DNA of 64,000 bases from Candidatus Baldrarchaeum yapensis (GCA_016840465.1 JAEOSH010000003.1:1-64000); one strand, 5' to 3'; shown: positions 1 through 9,103, counted from the stretch's first letter. A program made the numbers and translations. Notes: generated from the letters alone by a model not told the origin.

Positions 1-294
1 TTGGAGATCTGCATCCATTACTCCAAGCACTTTACCTCTAGCGATCTTGAATCCATCAACTACTGCGGATCCCAGCCCTCTTTTGTTAATTCGCCTGAGG
101 ACCCGGACGGGATATATTGAGGAGAGTTTTTCGGCTACTTCCCAGGTTCTGTCAGGGCTGTCATCGTCTACGATTATAACTTCGTAATCGATGGTGTGGA
201 GAGCGGAGTGGATCCTTGCTAGGAGTTTAGGGATGTTATCTCGCTCGTTATAGGTGGGTATTATGATCGAGAGAAGTGGAGGCTTGTCGTTCAT
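1..294 (-). CDS. Family 2 glycosyltransferase, N-terminal part (cut by window edge)
   Basis: The first 98 residues of a GT-A fold glycosyltransferase are present, reading out of the window at base 1. Visible motifs are SIIIPTYNE (residues 9-17, nucleotide-sugar binding strand and loop), VDDDSPD (42-48) and MDADLQ (93-98), the metal-binding DAD that coordinates the nucleotide sugar. The spacing and the RGLGSAVVDGF stretch match dolichol/polyprenol-phosphate sugar synthases (DPM1-like), which transfer mannose or glucose from GDP or UDP sugars to a lipid carrier at the cytoplasmic membrane face. The ATG is at 294-292, with an AT-rich element (ATATATTC) near 318-330 as possible promoter. The acceptor cannot be decided from this fragment. 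Confidence 0.9.
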   Translation of the reverse strand, partial: MNDKPPLLSIIIPTYNERDNIPKLLARIHSALHTIDYEVIIVDDDSPDRTWEVAEKLSSIYPVRVLRRINKRGLGSAVVDGFKIARGKVLGVMDADLQ

Positions 295-443
295 GTGATA
301 TCCTCTCACGCTGGAGTGTGAATATATGTGTTTTTTCTCTACAAAAAGTTTCTGGGAGGCGGATAGAGTATATTAGTAAGTTTTATTAATTGCGTGTGGT
401 CAGAGGAATTGCGACTAGGAGAACAGGTATTAGGGTGTTTTTT

Positions 444-551
444 ATGGGACACCTGTGGGGCGTAAAGGCGAAGCGACACGGGATGCGAAGGAAGTGGTTG
501 AAGAAACGTAGGAAGAGGTTGAAGAGGCAACTGAGAAGAAAACAACAATAA
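444..551 (+). CDS. rpl41e: 50S ribosomal protein eL41
   Basis: A 35-codon ORF encodes an extremely basic peptide. Its C-terminal half, MRRKWLKKRRKRLKR, matches the single Arg/Lys-rich helix of eL41, which bridges the ribosomal subunits. Archaeal eL41 proteins I know are about 35-37 residues with a short N-terminal extension, so the ATG at 444 is preferred over the internal ATG at 483. GGGTG (433-437) is a plausible Shine-Dalgarno sequence for the 444 start. No other ribosomal gene is adjacent. The call rests on composition and on the W-x-K-K-R-x-x-R-L-K-R pattern, since the protein is too small for other signatures. Confidence 0.75.
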   Translation: MGHLWGVKAKRHGMRRKWLKKRRKRLKRQLRRKQQ

Positions 552-859
552 CGGCACCAGTCGTTATTATCACGCGCGTGCTGAACAGCGGATGTGCGTC
601 TTCCATTTTCTACACGAGTTTGCGTATTTGATGCTACAATTACAGCGTATTAATTTTAATTTAGTGGTGTGCATAATTTAGATTGGGTGCATGTGGTTTC
701 CAGCAATCTACTGATTTCGCGGGTGCGGCCCTCAGTTGTGAGATCTGCGTTATGTGAGGTGATATAAAAGCGTTATCTTTAGAAGCGGATAATGATATTA
801 AAGAACTGTGGTTAAGGGGTGAGATACTTAGGAAGTTATGATATGCTTCGAGAGGGACG
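552..859. other. Gene-free stretch upstream of the cytoskeletal operon
   Basis: About 308 bases without a convincing gene. GATATAAAAG at about 761-769 is a candidate TATA box for the downstream operon, putting transcription start near 790 and leaving a leader of about 70 bases. A minus-strand ORF covering 661-1230 is a shadow of the coiled-coil gene. I see no tRNA. Short CTGA motifs occur but without a matching C box and terminal stem, so no guide RNA is called. Confidence 0.5.
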
Positions 860-3800
860 GTGCAACCATTGTCAAGTGCTATAAGACGGGTTTTCGAACT
901 TGCAAATGAGGTTTTAGACAAATTATCAGTTCCGGCGGGATTTGAGGAGAGCATGCAGCGTCTATTGGACACATCGGTGAGAATATCGAAACTCAGGGAG
1001 GAATTGAAAAGCACATCTGCGTTGCGTAGGCGGCGGAGGAAGGAACTTGAAAAAAATATAAGGGATTTCGAGGAAAACGCAGAGGATCTTGCAAGACACT
1101 TACTCGATGAGAGTGAGCGGATAATAATTTCAGAGGTAAATGAACTGAAGGCGTTTGCCGGGAAGTTTATTGATGTGTTGAGCGAGGGGTCAAAAAGGGC
1201 AATCCAAGAATTATCGGAAAGGCCGCCCATTGGAGATCTTGAAATGAGGGCGGAGCAGGATCTACGAAATCTAAGGGCACTGTATAATGCTTATAACCTT
1301 GTCAAGAATGATATTAAGACGTGGATATCGAAGAATAGGGATTTTCTCAGCGATGAGGTCCACCTTGTGAGGGAATTAAGTGAAATATTGTCGCTGGGGC
1401 ATGATGTTAGCGAGGAGGCCGTAAACCGCCTAAAGGGGTTAATCGAAGAATTGGACAAATCATCGAAAATAGATATTGCAACGTTGGAAAGCGTTGGGAG
1501 CGATGCGCGAAAAATAATAGATGAGTTAAAGAGGAGGATATCAAACTTCGCAAGAGCGATACGCCAAGAGTTGACTTCATGGAACGATAAAATAAGTGAG
1601 ATATCCTCTAAGATCGGTGCAGATGGATTAAGAGTCCCTCCTCATCCTCAACTTGTTGCGAATAGTCCAGATACGTATTCCGATATTGGCTCGTATCTCA
1701 GAGACGCGTTGTCTGACGCGAGAGCCCTAAGTAGGTACGAATCGGAGCTTAAGAGGATAATACTGGACAGAATATTATCGATACATAAGAGGAACAGAGT
1801 TCTCTACGAAACCTTCAGGAAGTATGTTGAAGTGGAGAGTCTAAAGCTATCGTACACCTTAAAGGAGCCTCCTGGGCCGGATTCGAGGCTAGATGAACTC
1901 TATGCGGTATTTGAGGGCTTAAGGGGTGAGGAGGAGTACCTTTCGAAGGTGGGTGCACGTGCCTTCAGTAGCCTGAAGAGCGAGTTGCAGTCGAAAATAT
2001 TAAGATTATCCACACAAATGAATCTCGCGCGTGAGCACGACGTGGAAATTCCTGATGAAATATCAACGAGACTGGAAACGCTATCAGCACATTTGGAAAG
2101 GGTGAAGGATGTAGAGGATATACTTACGCTTGAGAAGGAAATATCTCTCGTTGAAGGCGGTCTCAGAGATGCTGTTAGGAATTACGCTTTGGAGGAAAGA
2201 GGACGACTACTCTCGATGATATCAGGAATTCCGTCTCTTGCCGAACCTCCCGAGATAACGGGAACGACGGTCGAGGAATTCATAAGAGGACTTCACTCCC
2301 TGAGAAGGTGGGCTAGTGATGCAATTCATACGCTGAAAATGGAGATCGAGGGAATAATTGCTGAGATGAGGAGAGGTCTCGATACTCTGAAGGGAACAGA
2401 GTGGTACGACGAGGAGGTTGAGAGAGAGGTTAATTCTCTGACGGCGCATTTGGAGGAGATAAAGAGTTTCGAGGACGCCGTTGAAACGTATCGGAGGGCG
2501 CGTAGTTTATTGAAGAATGCAAGTGAGAAGCTTTTGATGATAATAGATTCGATGAGGAGGGACTTCCTTGAGGTTCTGAAGATAGCCGAAGAATTATCAG
2601 CGGAGATGCCGATAACGGTGGTGGTTCCTTCGATAACCGAGATAAAGGCGTCATATTCGGAAATTGCGAAAATGATAATAGATCTGAGCAAGAAGGTTGA
2701 GCAAAGGGACAAGGTTCTAAGGGATACTCTTATAGAGAACCTGAACAGGATTAGAGACAAAATAGAGGGGGTTCCACAAAGGTACTTTGAATTCTTCAAG
2801 CCATTACTTGAGGTAATTGACGATTGCATTAAGAAACTATCGCAGGCAAAGACGGTAATAGAAATCCGGGAGCTCTATACGAGAACGATAAAGGATCTTT
2901 CTCGTGCGTTGCAGGAAAGCTTTTCTGCAATGAAGTCGAACGTACTATTGAAAGTCAGAATGGTATGTTTGAAGTTGAGAAACCCGCCGGATCTCAGTGA
3001 AAGTTTCGAGGCGATTAATAGGACGTCCGTTGAGCAGTGGGAGTTGCCGTCAGCGGTTTACGAGATCGATACCATTTATAGGAAGAAAATACTGCCCGTG
3101 CTTAGGGATCGCGTGATATCCGAGGCCGAGAAGTATGTCAAAATGTTGGAAGGGCTCAAGGCTTACGGGATAGATGTTCACGAGTTTCTGGTATCGATAA
3201 ATGAAACTCTGAGGAGCGTTAAAGAAAAGGAGATGATAGATGCGCAAGATTTGAGCAAGGCATGCGAGAAAATAAATAAGATAGTCACTGATAAGAAACT
3301 CCGTTCGGTGATAACGGAGTGGGCGAAATCAATGGTATCCGCACTCGAGAGATCACATCCATACATTTCTGAGTATGAGGAGGTAAGCCCGGAGTTCGCA
3401 CACAGGTTTGCAGACGCCATATCTGAAATAAGGCATCAGGTTAACATGTTCGACTCGATGGACATGGAGAGGATATCGGAGGTCGTGTCAGAGATTAATG
3501 ATTTTTGGAACGTGACCCGTAGCTTCATATTAGAAATAGAGGAGCGCAAATCCAAAGAGTTGGAGGAAGAGTTACGTAAGATGCCGTATTATGACACAGT
3601 AACTGGAGTTTATAATGCCAATAGGAAGATATTTGATGAGAAGATTTTCCCGCTGTCAAAGATCCAGGAGATAAAGGAAAAGATAAGGGAAACACAGGGT
3701 CCCGAAGTTCTCGAGTTGATAAGGGAGAAGAGGGAATTAGAGGAGGAATGGGGCAAGAAGGTTCCGGAAATAATTACATGGCATAAGGCAGTGAGAGTTT

Positions 3801-3949
3801 TTCTTTCCGGTGTTGGCATACTCGATAGTGAGGAGGTAAAGGAGCGTCGCATGCAAGAAATATTTGAGAAGATAGATAGAATATTTAAGAGGGAGGATGT
3901 GCGGACGTATCTCAAGCTTGCGATCCGCACGCTCCTAGGAGGTAGATAA
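860..3949 (+). CDS. Large all-helical coiled-coil/repeat protein, operon partner of FtsZ-like GTPase
   Basis: 1029 residues, almost entirely charged amphipathic helix, with no signal peptide, membrane segment or enzymatic motif that I can see. Degenerate repeats are visible: LSAHLERVKDVED (around residue 403) and LTAHLEEIKSFED (around 525) are near copies about 122 residues apart. A weaker relative begins near 642, with possible ones near 181 and 771. Pro-containing linkers such as SLAEPP separate the helical bundles, as in spectrin- or plakin-like rods, although no homology to those is claimed. The start is GTG 860 or TTG 869; GGTG at 859-862 would serve the latter. The stop lies 2 bases before the FtsZ-like gene, whose Shine-Dalgarno GGAGGT is in its last codons, so the two are co-translated. 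I infer a structural or linker role for a tubulin-type filament. The family is not recognised. Confidence 0.85.
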   Translation: MQPLSSAIRRVFELANEVLDKLSVPAGFEESMQRLLDTSVRISKLREELKSTSALRRRRRKELEKNIRDFEENAEDLARHLLDESERIIISEVNELKAFAGKFIDVLSEGSKRAIQELSERPPIGDLEMRAEQDLRNLRALYNAYNLVKNDIKTWISKNRDFLSDEVHLVRELSEILSLGHDVSEEAVNRLKGLIEELDKSSKIDIATLESVGSDARKIIDELKRRISNFARAIRQELTSWNDKISEISSKIGADGLRVPPHPQLVANSPDTYSDIGSYLRDALSDARALSRYESELKRIILDRILSIHKRNRVLYETFRKYVEVESLKLSYTLKEPPGPDSRLDELYAVFEGLRGEEEYLSKVGARAFSSLKSELQSKILRLSTQMNLAREHDVEIPDEISTRLETLSAHLERVKDVEDILTLEKEISLVEGGLRDAVRNYALEERGRLLSMISGIPSLAEPPEITGTTVEEFIRGLHSLRRWASDAIHTLKMEIEGIIAEMRRGLDTLKGTEWYDEEVEREVNSLTAHLEEIKSFEDAVETYRRARSLLKNASEKLLMIIDSMRRDFLEVLKIAEELSAEMPITVVVPSITEIKASYSEIAKMIIDLSKKVEQRDKVLRDTLIENLNRIRDKIEGVPQRYFEFFKPLLEVIDDCIKKLSQAKTVIEIRELYTRTIKDLSRALQESFSAMKSNVLLKVRMVCLKLRNPPDLSESFEAINRTSVEQWELPSAVYEIDTIYRKKILPVLRDRVISEAEKYVKMLEGLKAYGIDVHEFLVSINETLRSVKEKEMIDAQDLSKACEKINKIVTDKKLRSVITEWAKSMVSALERSHPYISEYEEVSPEFAHRFADAISEIRHQVNMFDSMDMERISEVVSEINDFWNVTRSFILEIEERKSKELEEELRKMPYYDTVTGVYNANRKIFDEKIFPLSKIQEIKEKIRETQGPEVLELIREKRELEEEWGKKVPEIITWHKAVRVFLSGVGILDSEEVKERRMQEIFEKIDRIFKREDVRTYLKLAIRTLLGGR

Positions 3950-3951
3950 AG

Positions 3952-5331
3952 TTGGAGGAAATGGAAGAAAAGGTTCCGGCCTCTAGTGTTTTCCTGCTCG
4001 GAGTTGGAGAATGTGGGGGGAACCTCCTCGGTGAATATATAAACGCGGAGAGAGAAAGGGGGAGAATGACGCGGGTTTCTGGATACTTGTTGCTCAACAC
4101 GAACCAGATGGATGTCATCAAGGCACGGGAGCGGTATCACATCCCCCCGGAGAACACGTTGATATTCGGCGATACGCCGATGGGGGTCGGAGGAAGATTC
4201 ATGGAGGCGTATAGTCTCGTTGACACGTGGTGGGATACGATAGCAGATCAAATTTCGAGTTTGGGCGGTGATGTTGCAAACACGTTCATAATTCTCACCT
4301 CCACGGGAGGGGGGACCGGTTGCGGGGCGACACCAGCGCTCATCAGGCAGATCAAGGAGACGTTTGGGAAAACCCGTAGGGTATACGTTTATGTTGCCGC
4401 GGTTCTCCCATTCGAGGGACAGAGTAGTGAGGCTCTTAACACAACTTGGTTACTGTACAAACTCATGCAGGAGCCCACATCGTCCAAGGAGATTGCCGAT
4501 CTCGTAATTCTCCTCTCGAATAGAACTATGCTTAGAAGAAGGTTGCAACACGACCGAAGGCTCGTGATGGACATCATCGGAGCGAGTCTGGGAGTCGATA
4601 CGAGTGATTATCAGCAGATAGAGAAGGTGTTAAAGTACACCGGAGAGGTAAGTAGCAAGGCTCTCGAGAAAACTTTCATAGACATAGTGAATCCGCTCAT
4701 TGTGCAAACACTGATAAAAATGCTTGAACTCTCAACATATGCTCCTGACAAGAACATATTCCCGACAATAGACTTTGCAGATTTAGCAAACAGATTAGAC
4801 ATAATAACGGTTCCCGCTCTCTTTACAGATATTCCATATGAAGCCCTCAAGGACGAGCGTGGAAATGTCGACATGGATTCTCTATCGGCGTTCTTGGAGG
4901 AGGTGGTGAACGTCACCGTGAGGGCGTACAGTTTGGTCGACATTGGGGACGAGCCCTCGGCGTCCAGCGCCTTCTACATACTTAGTGGACCACAACAGTT
5001 TACGGACGTACACCTAGATATTCCAATAAAACGGGCATTAGGGTCTTACTTAGCAGAAGGTGCGTCGATAACTCCTGTTTTTGTACAGTACAAGCAAAGG
5101 AACATGCCTATGGATCTACTCATACTGCTAGGATTACCAAAGCTCGAGGAGATCAGAGAAATTATGCGTGAGGCCTACCAACTCATATCATTGCACAGCG
5201 GGAGTAAGGTCAAGGAACGGTGGTTCCTTAAGAGCAAGGGGGTCTCTAGGGAAGTCTTCATAGATGCTTTGAGAGAACTCATGGAGTTGTTCGACGTTGA
5301 GGAATCAGAGATCGAACTTTCAGGAACATGA
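3952..5331 (+). CDS. Divergent FtsZ/tubulin superfamily GTPase
   Basis: 459 residues with the full set of FtsZ/tubulin GTPase loops. These are T1 GVGECGGN (17-24), T3 LNTNQMD (48-54), the signature T4 loop STGGGTGCG (117-125), a T5-like VLPFEG near 151-156, and a T7-like IDFAD (273-277). T7 Asp residues complete the GTPase site of the next subunit in FtsZ filaments, so assembly-dependent GTP hydrolysis is predicted. It is longer than typical FtsZ and the segments between motifs do not read like FtsZ or haloarchaeal CetZ. It may belong to the non-canonical FtsZ-like groups described in archaea and bacteria, but the subgroup is not resolvable here. The TTG start is set by GGAGGT at 3940-3945; ATG 3961 is an alternative. 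Middle gene of a three-gene operon, overlapped at its 3' end by the next gene. Confidence 0.92.
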   Translation: MEEMEEKVPASSVFLLGVGECGGNLLGEYINAERERGRMTRVSGYLLLNTNQMDVIKARERYHIPPENTLIFGDTPMGVGGRFMEAYSLVDTWWDTIADQISSLGGDVANTFIILTSTGGGTGCGATPALIRQIKETFGKTRRVYVYVAAVLPFEGQSSEALNTTWLLYKLMQEPTSSKEIADLVILLSNRTMLRRRLQHDRRLVMDIIGASLGVDTSDYQQIEKVLKYTGEVSSKALEKTFIDIVNPLIVQTLIKMLELSTYAPDKNIFPTIDFADLANRLDIITVPALFTDIPYEALKDERGNVDMDSLSAFLEEVVNVTVRAYSLVDIGDEPSASSAFYILSGPQQFTDVHLDIPIKRALGSYLAEGASITPVFVQYKQRNMPMDLLILLGLPKLEEIREIMREAYQLISLHSGSKVKERWFLKSKGVSREVFIDALRELMELFDVEESEIELSGT

Positions 5332-6178
5332 GCGGGAAAGGGAGATATTAACCCTTTTTATTAGCTATATGACTTCTATTCTTGAGTTACAGGAGCGAAT
5401 AGTGGCTTTGATATCCAGTATAGTGGAAAAGCCGGAGGAAAATGAACAAATAAAGGAACTTGCAAACTCGATTCTGAAGGAAATATCCGATTTGAGGGAG
5501 AAAGTAAGCAAAGAATTTGAGAGAATTAGACCATCAGAGAGAGAGGAAAGAGAAGAGATTGCAGAAGAAAAGGTCGTGGAAGAGGATCCTTGGGGCATTA
5601 TATTATCAACTGAGGCTCTGATTAGGAAAGTATCTAGCACCCATGATGTTCTCCTCCCAAAGGCCCTATTATGCGTGATAAAAGAGCTGCATGCTGCTCA
5701 AACACCGGAAGATTTGCGAAATAATGTCGTGAGGCATGTCTGTATAGAGTTAAGGGACATAATTCATGAAATGCTGACTCGTGAGCCATACGTCGGTTTG
5801 CTAAAGGCCATAAAGGGAAAAGATGAGGAGGAACTTCTGGAGGAGGATGTTTCGAATCTTAGAAGGTTGGTGGAAGGGTTCCTGAGGGGTATCAGTGACA
5901 GATTCAAGGATCCTGAAAGCGGATGGAAAAACAGTCTGCTTGCCGCGCGCTTTTCCTTAGATGTTTTTGATTGGGGTGGTCCTTCTGTAGAAAAACGCTT
6001 TTTGCATCTGTTTTATCAGCGTATGAAGAACCTATTGCAAAGGGTGGAAAAAACAGAAAACATAAGAGATAAGATTTTAAACGCCGAACTTGCGATTTTC
6101 TTAGGAAATCTTGTGAGATATTTTATTGATTCTAAGCGATTTAGGGAAAGGCTGGAGAGGATGAAGCGCGCCTTATAG
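5297..6178 (+). CDS. Unknown helical protein, third gene of FtsZ-like operon
   Basis: About 293 residues, not recognised. The first ~80 residues form an acidic/basic coiled coil rich in Glu-Arg (a run around EREEREEIAEE), followed by a more globular helical domain with conserved-looking aromatic positions (for example DVFDWGGPS and the C-terminal FLGNLVRYF). No signal peptide, membrane span or nucleotide-binding loop is seen. The longest reading starts at TTG 5297, overlapping the GTPase gene by 35 bases; ATG 5369 is the first in-frame ATG. The overlap implies translational coupling and a shared function with the GTPase and rod protein. It ends 2 bases before the convergent Bax1 gene. A filament regulator, cap or adaptor is possible, but this rests only on operon position. 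Confidence 0.8.
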   Translation: MRNQRSNFQEHEREREILTLFISYMTSILELQERIVALISSIVEKPEENEQIKELANSILKEISDLREKVSKEFERIRPSEREEREEIAEEKVVEEDPWGIILSTEALIRKVSSTHDVLLPKALLCVIKELHAAQTPEDLRNNVVRHVCIELRDIIHEMLTREPYVGLLKAIKGKDEEELLEEDVSNLRRLVEGFLRGISDRFKDPESGWKNSLLAARFSLDVFDWGGPSVEKRFLHLFYQRMKNLLQRVEKTENIRDKILNAELAIFLGNLVRYFIDSKRFRERLERMKRAL

Positions 6179-6180
6179 CG

Positions 6181-7464
6181 TTATAATTTCTCCAAATATC
6201 GTACTATGGATCCGTACGGTATTTCGACCTTATTGCCCCTTCTTGTGTAGGAAAATACTGGAACTCCGACCTTGTTGAACAAATCGGCGTACTTGTTGTT
6301 AACGAGTAAGATTATAGGAACTCCGTTCTTTCTTAGAAGGTCTATTTGAGCAGTTTTCTTTGAAAGATATTCCCTCCGCCAGAAGCCTATTATTTCGACG
6401 AAAACTCTTTTGTTGTCTCTTTGGAGGAGAAAGTCAGGCACTATCATCATACCTTCGAAAACGAGGGGCATCGGTTCACGTATGATCGTCCATCCCTTGG
6501 GTTTATTTGCGTGGAATGCCCAATAGAACTGTTTCTCTACTTGGCTGTCGAACATGCTTTCTTTCACCGCATACTTTTCAGGCACTTTGATGTAAGGAAG
6601 GGTTCTCCTATCTGCCTCATAGAAGTACTGCTTCTTGCCTATCACGAGATCCATGTGAAGTCTTAAGATATTAGCTTTCATCTTTTCACACACCGAAAAG
6701 GTGGAGAACAGCGCATAACTTAATGGCTTTCCAAATCGTGTGGCCCTTCCGAATAATTCTCGTGGACCGTAATACTTTATTTCGACCGCCTGACCACGCA
6801 CGAAGAGGTCACACAACACCGAGTACCTTTTTGCCAGCTTAATTGCAATTCTTGCAATTCTTCCCAACTCCTTAGATTCCACCGCTAGTGATATGCTTTT
6901 GGAATTTGACACCAAGGTCTCGATAGCTTCAAAATTATAAACACCAATGAGGTCGAGTACCGTCGGCTTTTTCTCATCTCGAGTAAGTACTAGGTTTGTA
7001 TCCTCATCTGCCCAGAGAATTTTCTCCAAGTCCTCAATAGGTATCCCCATTTCCTCGGAAAATTCTTTTAACGCGGTTGTACGCATGTGAGATGGCACGA
7101 ACCCCCCATACCGCTTGTTTATCCATTCAAATAACAACTGTCGTAGGTCTGCCGGACTATCGATTTTTTTGCTCTTAAGCACGGCTATCGTTTCTTGTCT
7201 TACATTTTTTAAAATATCAGGTTTTTCGAGTCTGTAAATTTTCAATAGCGCGTGAATGATCCCCCTCCCTATTCTCCTATCATCGAATAGATTCTCAATC
7301 AACTGAAGCGGGACCTCCTCTATTCTTTTTCCCAGATTTTCTTCGAATATCTGTATGGCGAGTGACAACTCGTTTTCAAAACTCATATCGAGGAAAAACG
7401 GAAATATTTGCTTCTTGAAGGTCTTATAACACAAATTCGAAAGTCCGAGCCCCATCTTATGCAT
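6181..7464 (-). CDS. bax1: Bax1 nuclease (DUF790), partner of XPB
   Basis: Member of the DUF790 family, in which Bax1 of crenarchaea is a structure-specific endonuclease that binds and stimulates XPB helicase in an archaeal repair pathway resembling nucleotide excision repair. The C-terminal nuclease core is visible: an upstream Glu in DSQVEKQFYWAF, then VPDFLL (Asp near residue 344) and FVEIIGFW about ten residues later. That is the PD-(D/E)xK-like arrangement of this family. The gene directly follows XPB with an 8-base overlap (ATG 7464); ATG 7455 is an alternative start at better distance from an upstream AGAGG. The overlap with XPB and the conserved pairing support the call strongly. Confidence 0.88.
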   Translation of the reverse strand: MHKMGLGLSNLCYKTFKKQIFPFFLDMSFENELSLAIQIFEENLGKRIEEVPLQLIENLFDDRRIGRGIIHALLKIYRLEKPDILKNVRQETIAVLKSKKIDSPADLRQLLFEWINKRYGGFVPSHMRTTALKEFSEEMGIPIEDLEKILWADEDTNLVLTRDEKKPTVLDLIGVYNFEAIETLVSNSKSISLAVESKELGRIARIAIKLAKRYSVLCDLFVRGQAVEIKYYGPRELFGRATRFGKPLSYALFSTFSVCEKMKANILRLHMDLVIGKKQYFYEADRRTLPYIKVPEKYAVKESMFDSQVEKQFYWAFHANKPKGWTIIREPMPLVFEGMMIVPDFLLQRDNKRVFVEIIGFWRREYLSKKTAQIDLLRKNGVPIILLVNNKYADLFNKVGVPVFSYTRRGNKVEIPYGSIVRYLEKL

Positions 7465-9076
7465 CCTCTAACTCTGTCTTCCTTCTACGCGAGAGAGGGA
7501 CCTCTATAGTCCTTTTTGTGATAATTTCTATAAGAATGGCCTTCTCATCTTTTGGACGAAGTAATCTTCCAAGCCTTTGTATGTACTGCCGTTCGCTTCC
7601 GGTGCCGCTGACAATTATCCCAACGGAGGCGTCCGGAACATCTACGCCTTCATCTAGAACCTCTCCCGTGACTATCTTTGTTATCCTTCCCTCTCTGAAC
7701 GCTTCTAATATTTTCCTCCTCTCCTCGGCACTCGTCTTATGGGTTATCTTGGGGATGAGGAAAAGTTTTGAAATTTTATCGACAAAACCTGTATACCTCG
7801 AAAATATTATCACTTTCTTATCCTTATACCTGCTCAACAACTTTTCTAATACTCTTATCTTATTTTTGGCACCAAGCGCTATTTGTCGTGCCCTCTCACG
7901 TGCAATTAGGACATCATGGGCTATGGGGTCCGATCTGCTGAGTTTTACAACCTCCTTAAATGCCTCTTTCGGATCCTTATTTATACAATGAAGGTCGACA
8001 TACCTTCTATATTTCTCCATAAGGGTGTTGTACTCTATTGCCTCCTCAGGTGTAAGATCAACATATATTCTTCTTATTTCGTAATCTGCAAGATATCCGT
8101 CTTCAACAAGCTCTCTCGTATCCGATTTGTATACTGTTGGCCCTATCAGTATGTCTAAATCCTTGTGGAGTTCATCGGCTCTTTTTGGTGTCGCGGTAAG
8201 CCCCATTCTTGCCGTACATGGCATGCATTCGGCAATTAACCGGTAACTTGGTGATGCGAGATGGTGAACCTCATCAGCTATTAGAAGGCTGAACTTATCG
8301 GCGAGTGCATGAACGTTCAGGTACGCGCTATCATAAGTTATCACAGTAACGTCTTTGATCTCCTTCTTTCCGCCCCCGAAAATCCCGACCTCCTCATCGG
8401 GAACATCAAGCATTGTGCATATTTTATCTTTCCATTGCTGGAGTAAATCTATTGTGGGAACTACTATGAGCGACTTCAACTTCAGTTCGTGAATTGCCCA
8501 GAGTGCAATGTAAGTTTTTCCAGCTCCAGTTGGTAAAACTATCACACCTCGCTTATCGTTAGCCAGCCAGGCGTTATACGCTTCCTTTTGAAATGGTCTT
8601 AATTCAAAAAGAGGGGATGTTTCGAACGATATTTTCTGTTCGGTTTCAAAGGTGATGATGGGCTTGATGCCGTACTTCTCGAAAACTTTCACTATTTGAC
8701 TTAAGTACATAGGCTTTGCCCGGAAGAGTTTGTCCTGTCGATCCCAGACAACAAGATTCTCGGCTTCAGGAGGTACCGTTGAAATTCCGTCTATGACAAG
8801 ATCGGACCCCTTAAGGGAGATTACCGCCGCTGGCTTTTTCTCTCTAAGCAGATTTAATAAATCTGCGTTCAAACTTATGTTATGCTTGGAAAGAATCCTG
8901 ATAATTTCACTTGGCTTTTTCTCAAGGCACTTTTCTAGGTTAAGACGGTAAATTCCTCTTTTTCTTGAGGTATCAAACCTAATGTAATCTGCGATGGTGA
9001 GAAGTTCCTCGAAGTCCTCTCTAGACATCCACTTTACGATCTCAAACCGTAGATTCGATAGTGAGATGGCTCTCAT
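7457..9076 (-). CDS. xpb: Archaeal XPB superfamily 2 DNA helicase
   Basis: 539 residues. An N-terminal damage-recognition-like region precedes the two RecA domains. Helicase motifs are in order: Walker A LPTGAGKTYIA (around 180), DEVHH motif II (around 267), GLTATP motif III, then in domain two VIIFSRYTGFV, GEVLDEGVDVPDA and the motif VI region QRLGRLLRP. XPB unwinds DNA 3' to 5' and in archaea works with Bax1, encoded immediately downstream with overlapping stop and start. MetRS lies 27 bases upstream on the same strand, so the three may form one transcript. The usual archaeal XPB length is about 450-550 residues, so this appears complete. Confidence 0.95.
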   Translation of the reverse strand: MRAISLSNLRFEIVKWMSREDFEELLTIADYIRFDTSRKRGIYRLNLEKCLEKKPSEIIRILSKHNISLNADLLNLLREKKPAAVISLKGSDLVIDGISTVPPEAENLVVWDRQDKLFRAKPMYLSQIVKVFEKYGIKPIITFETEQKISFETSPLFELRPFQKEAYNAWLANDKRGVIVLPTGAGKTYIALWAIHELKLKSLIVVPTIDLLQQWKDKICTMLDVPDEEVGIFGGGKKEIKDVTVITYDSAYLNVHALADKFSLLIADEVHHLASPSYRLIAECMPCTARMGLTATPKRADELHKDLDILIGPTVYKSDTRELVEDGYLADYEIRRIYVDLTPEEAIEYNTLMEKYRRYVDLHCINKDPKEAFKEVVKLSRSDPIAHDVLIARERARQIALGAKNKIRVLEKLLSRYKDKKVIIFSRYTGFVDKISKLFLIPKITHKTSAEERRKILEAFREGRITKIVTGEVLDEGVDVPDASVGIIVSGTGSERQYIQRLGRLLRPKDEKAILIEIITKRTIEVPLSRRRKTELEDA

Positions 9077-9103
9077 CGCCGACCTTTCCGTTGCGATCGA
9101 TTA

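Noticed and set aside
661-1230. Minus-strand ORF of 189 codons
   Set aside because: It covers the 5' end of the coiled-coil gene in antisense, is Ser/Phe-rich as expected of a shadow frame, and has no translation signal.
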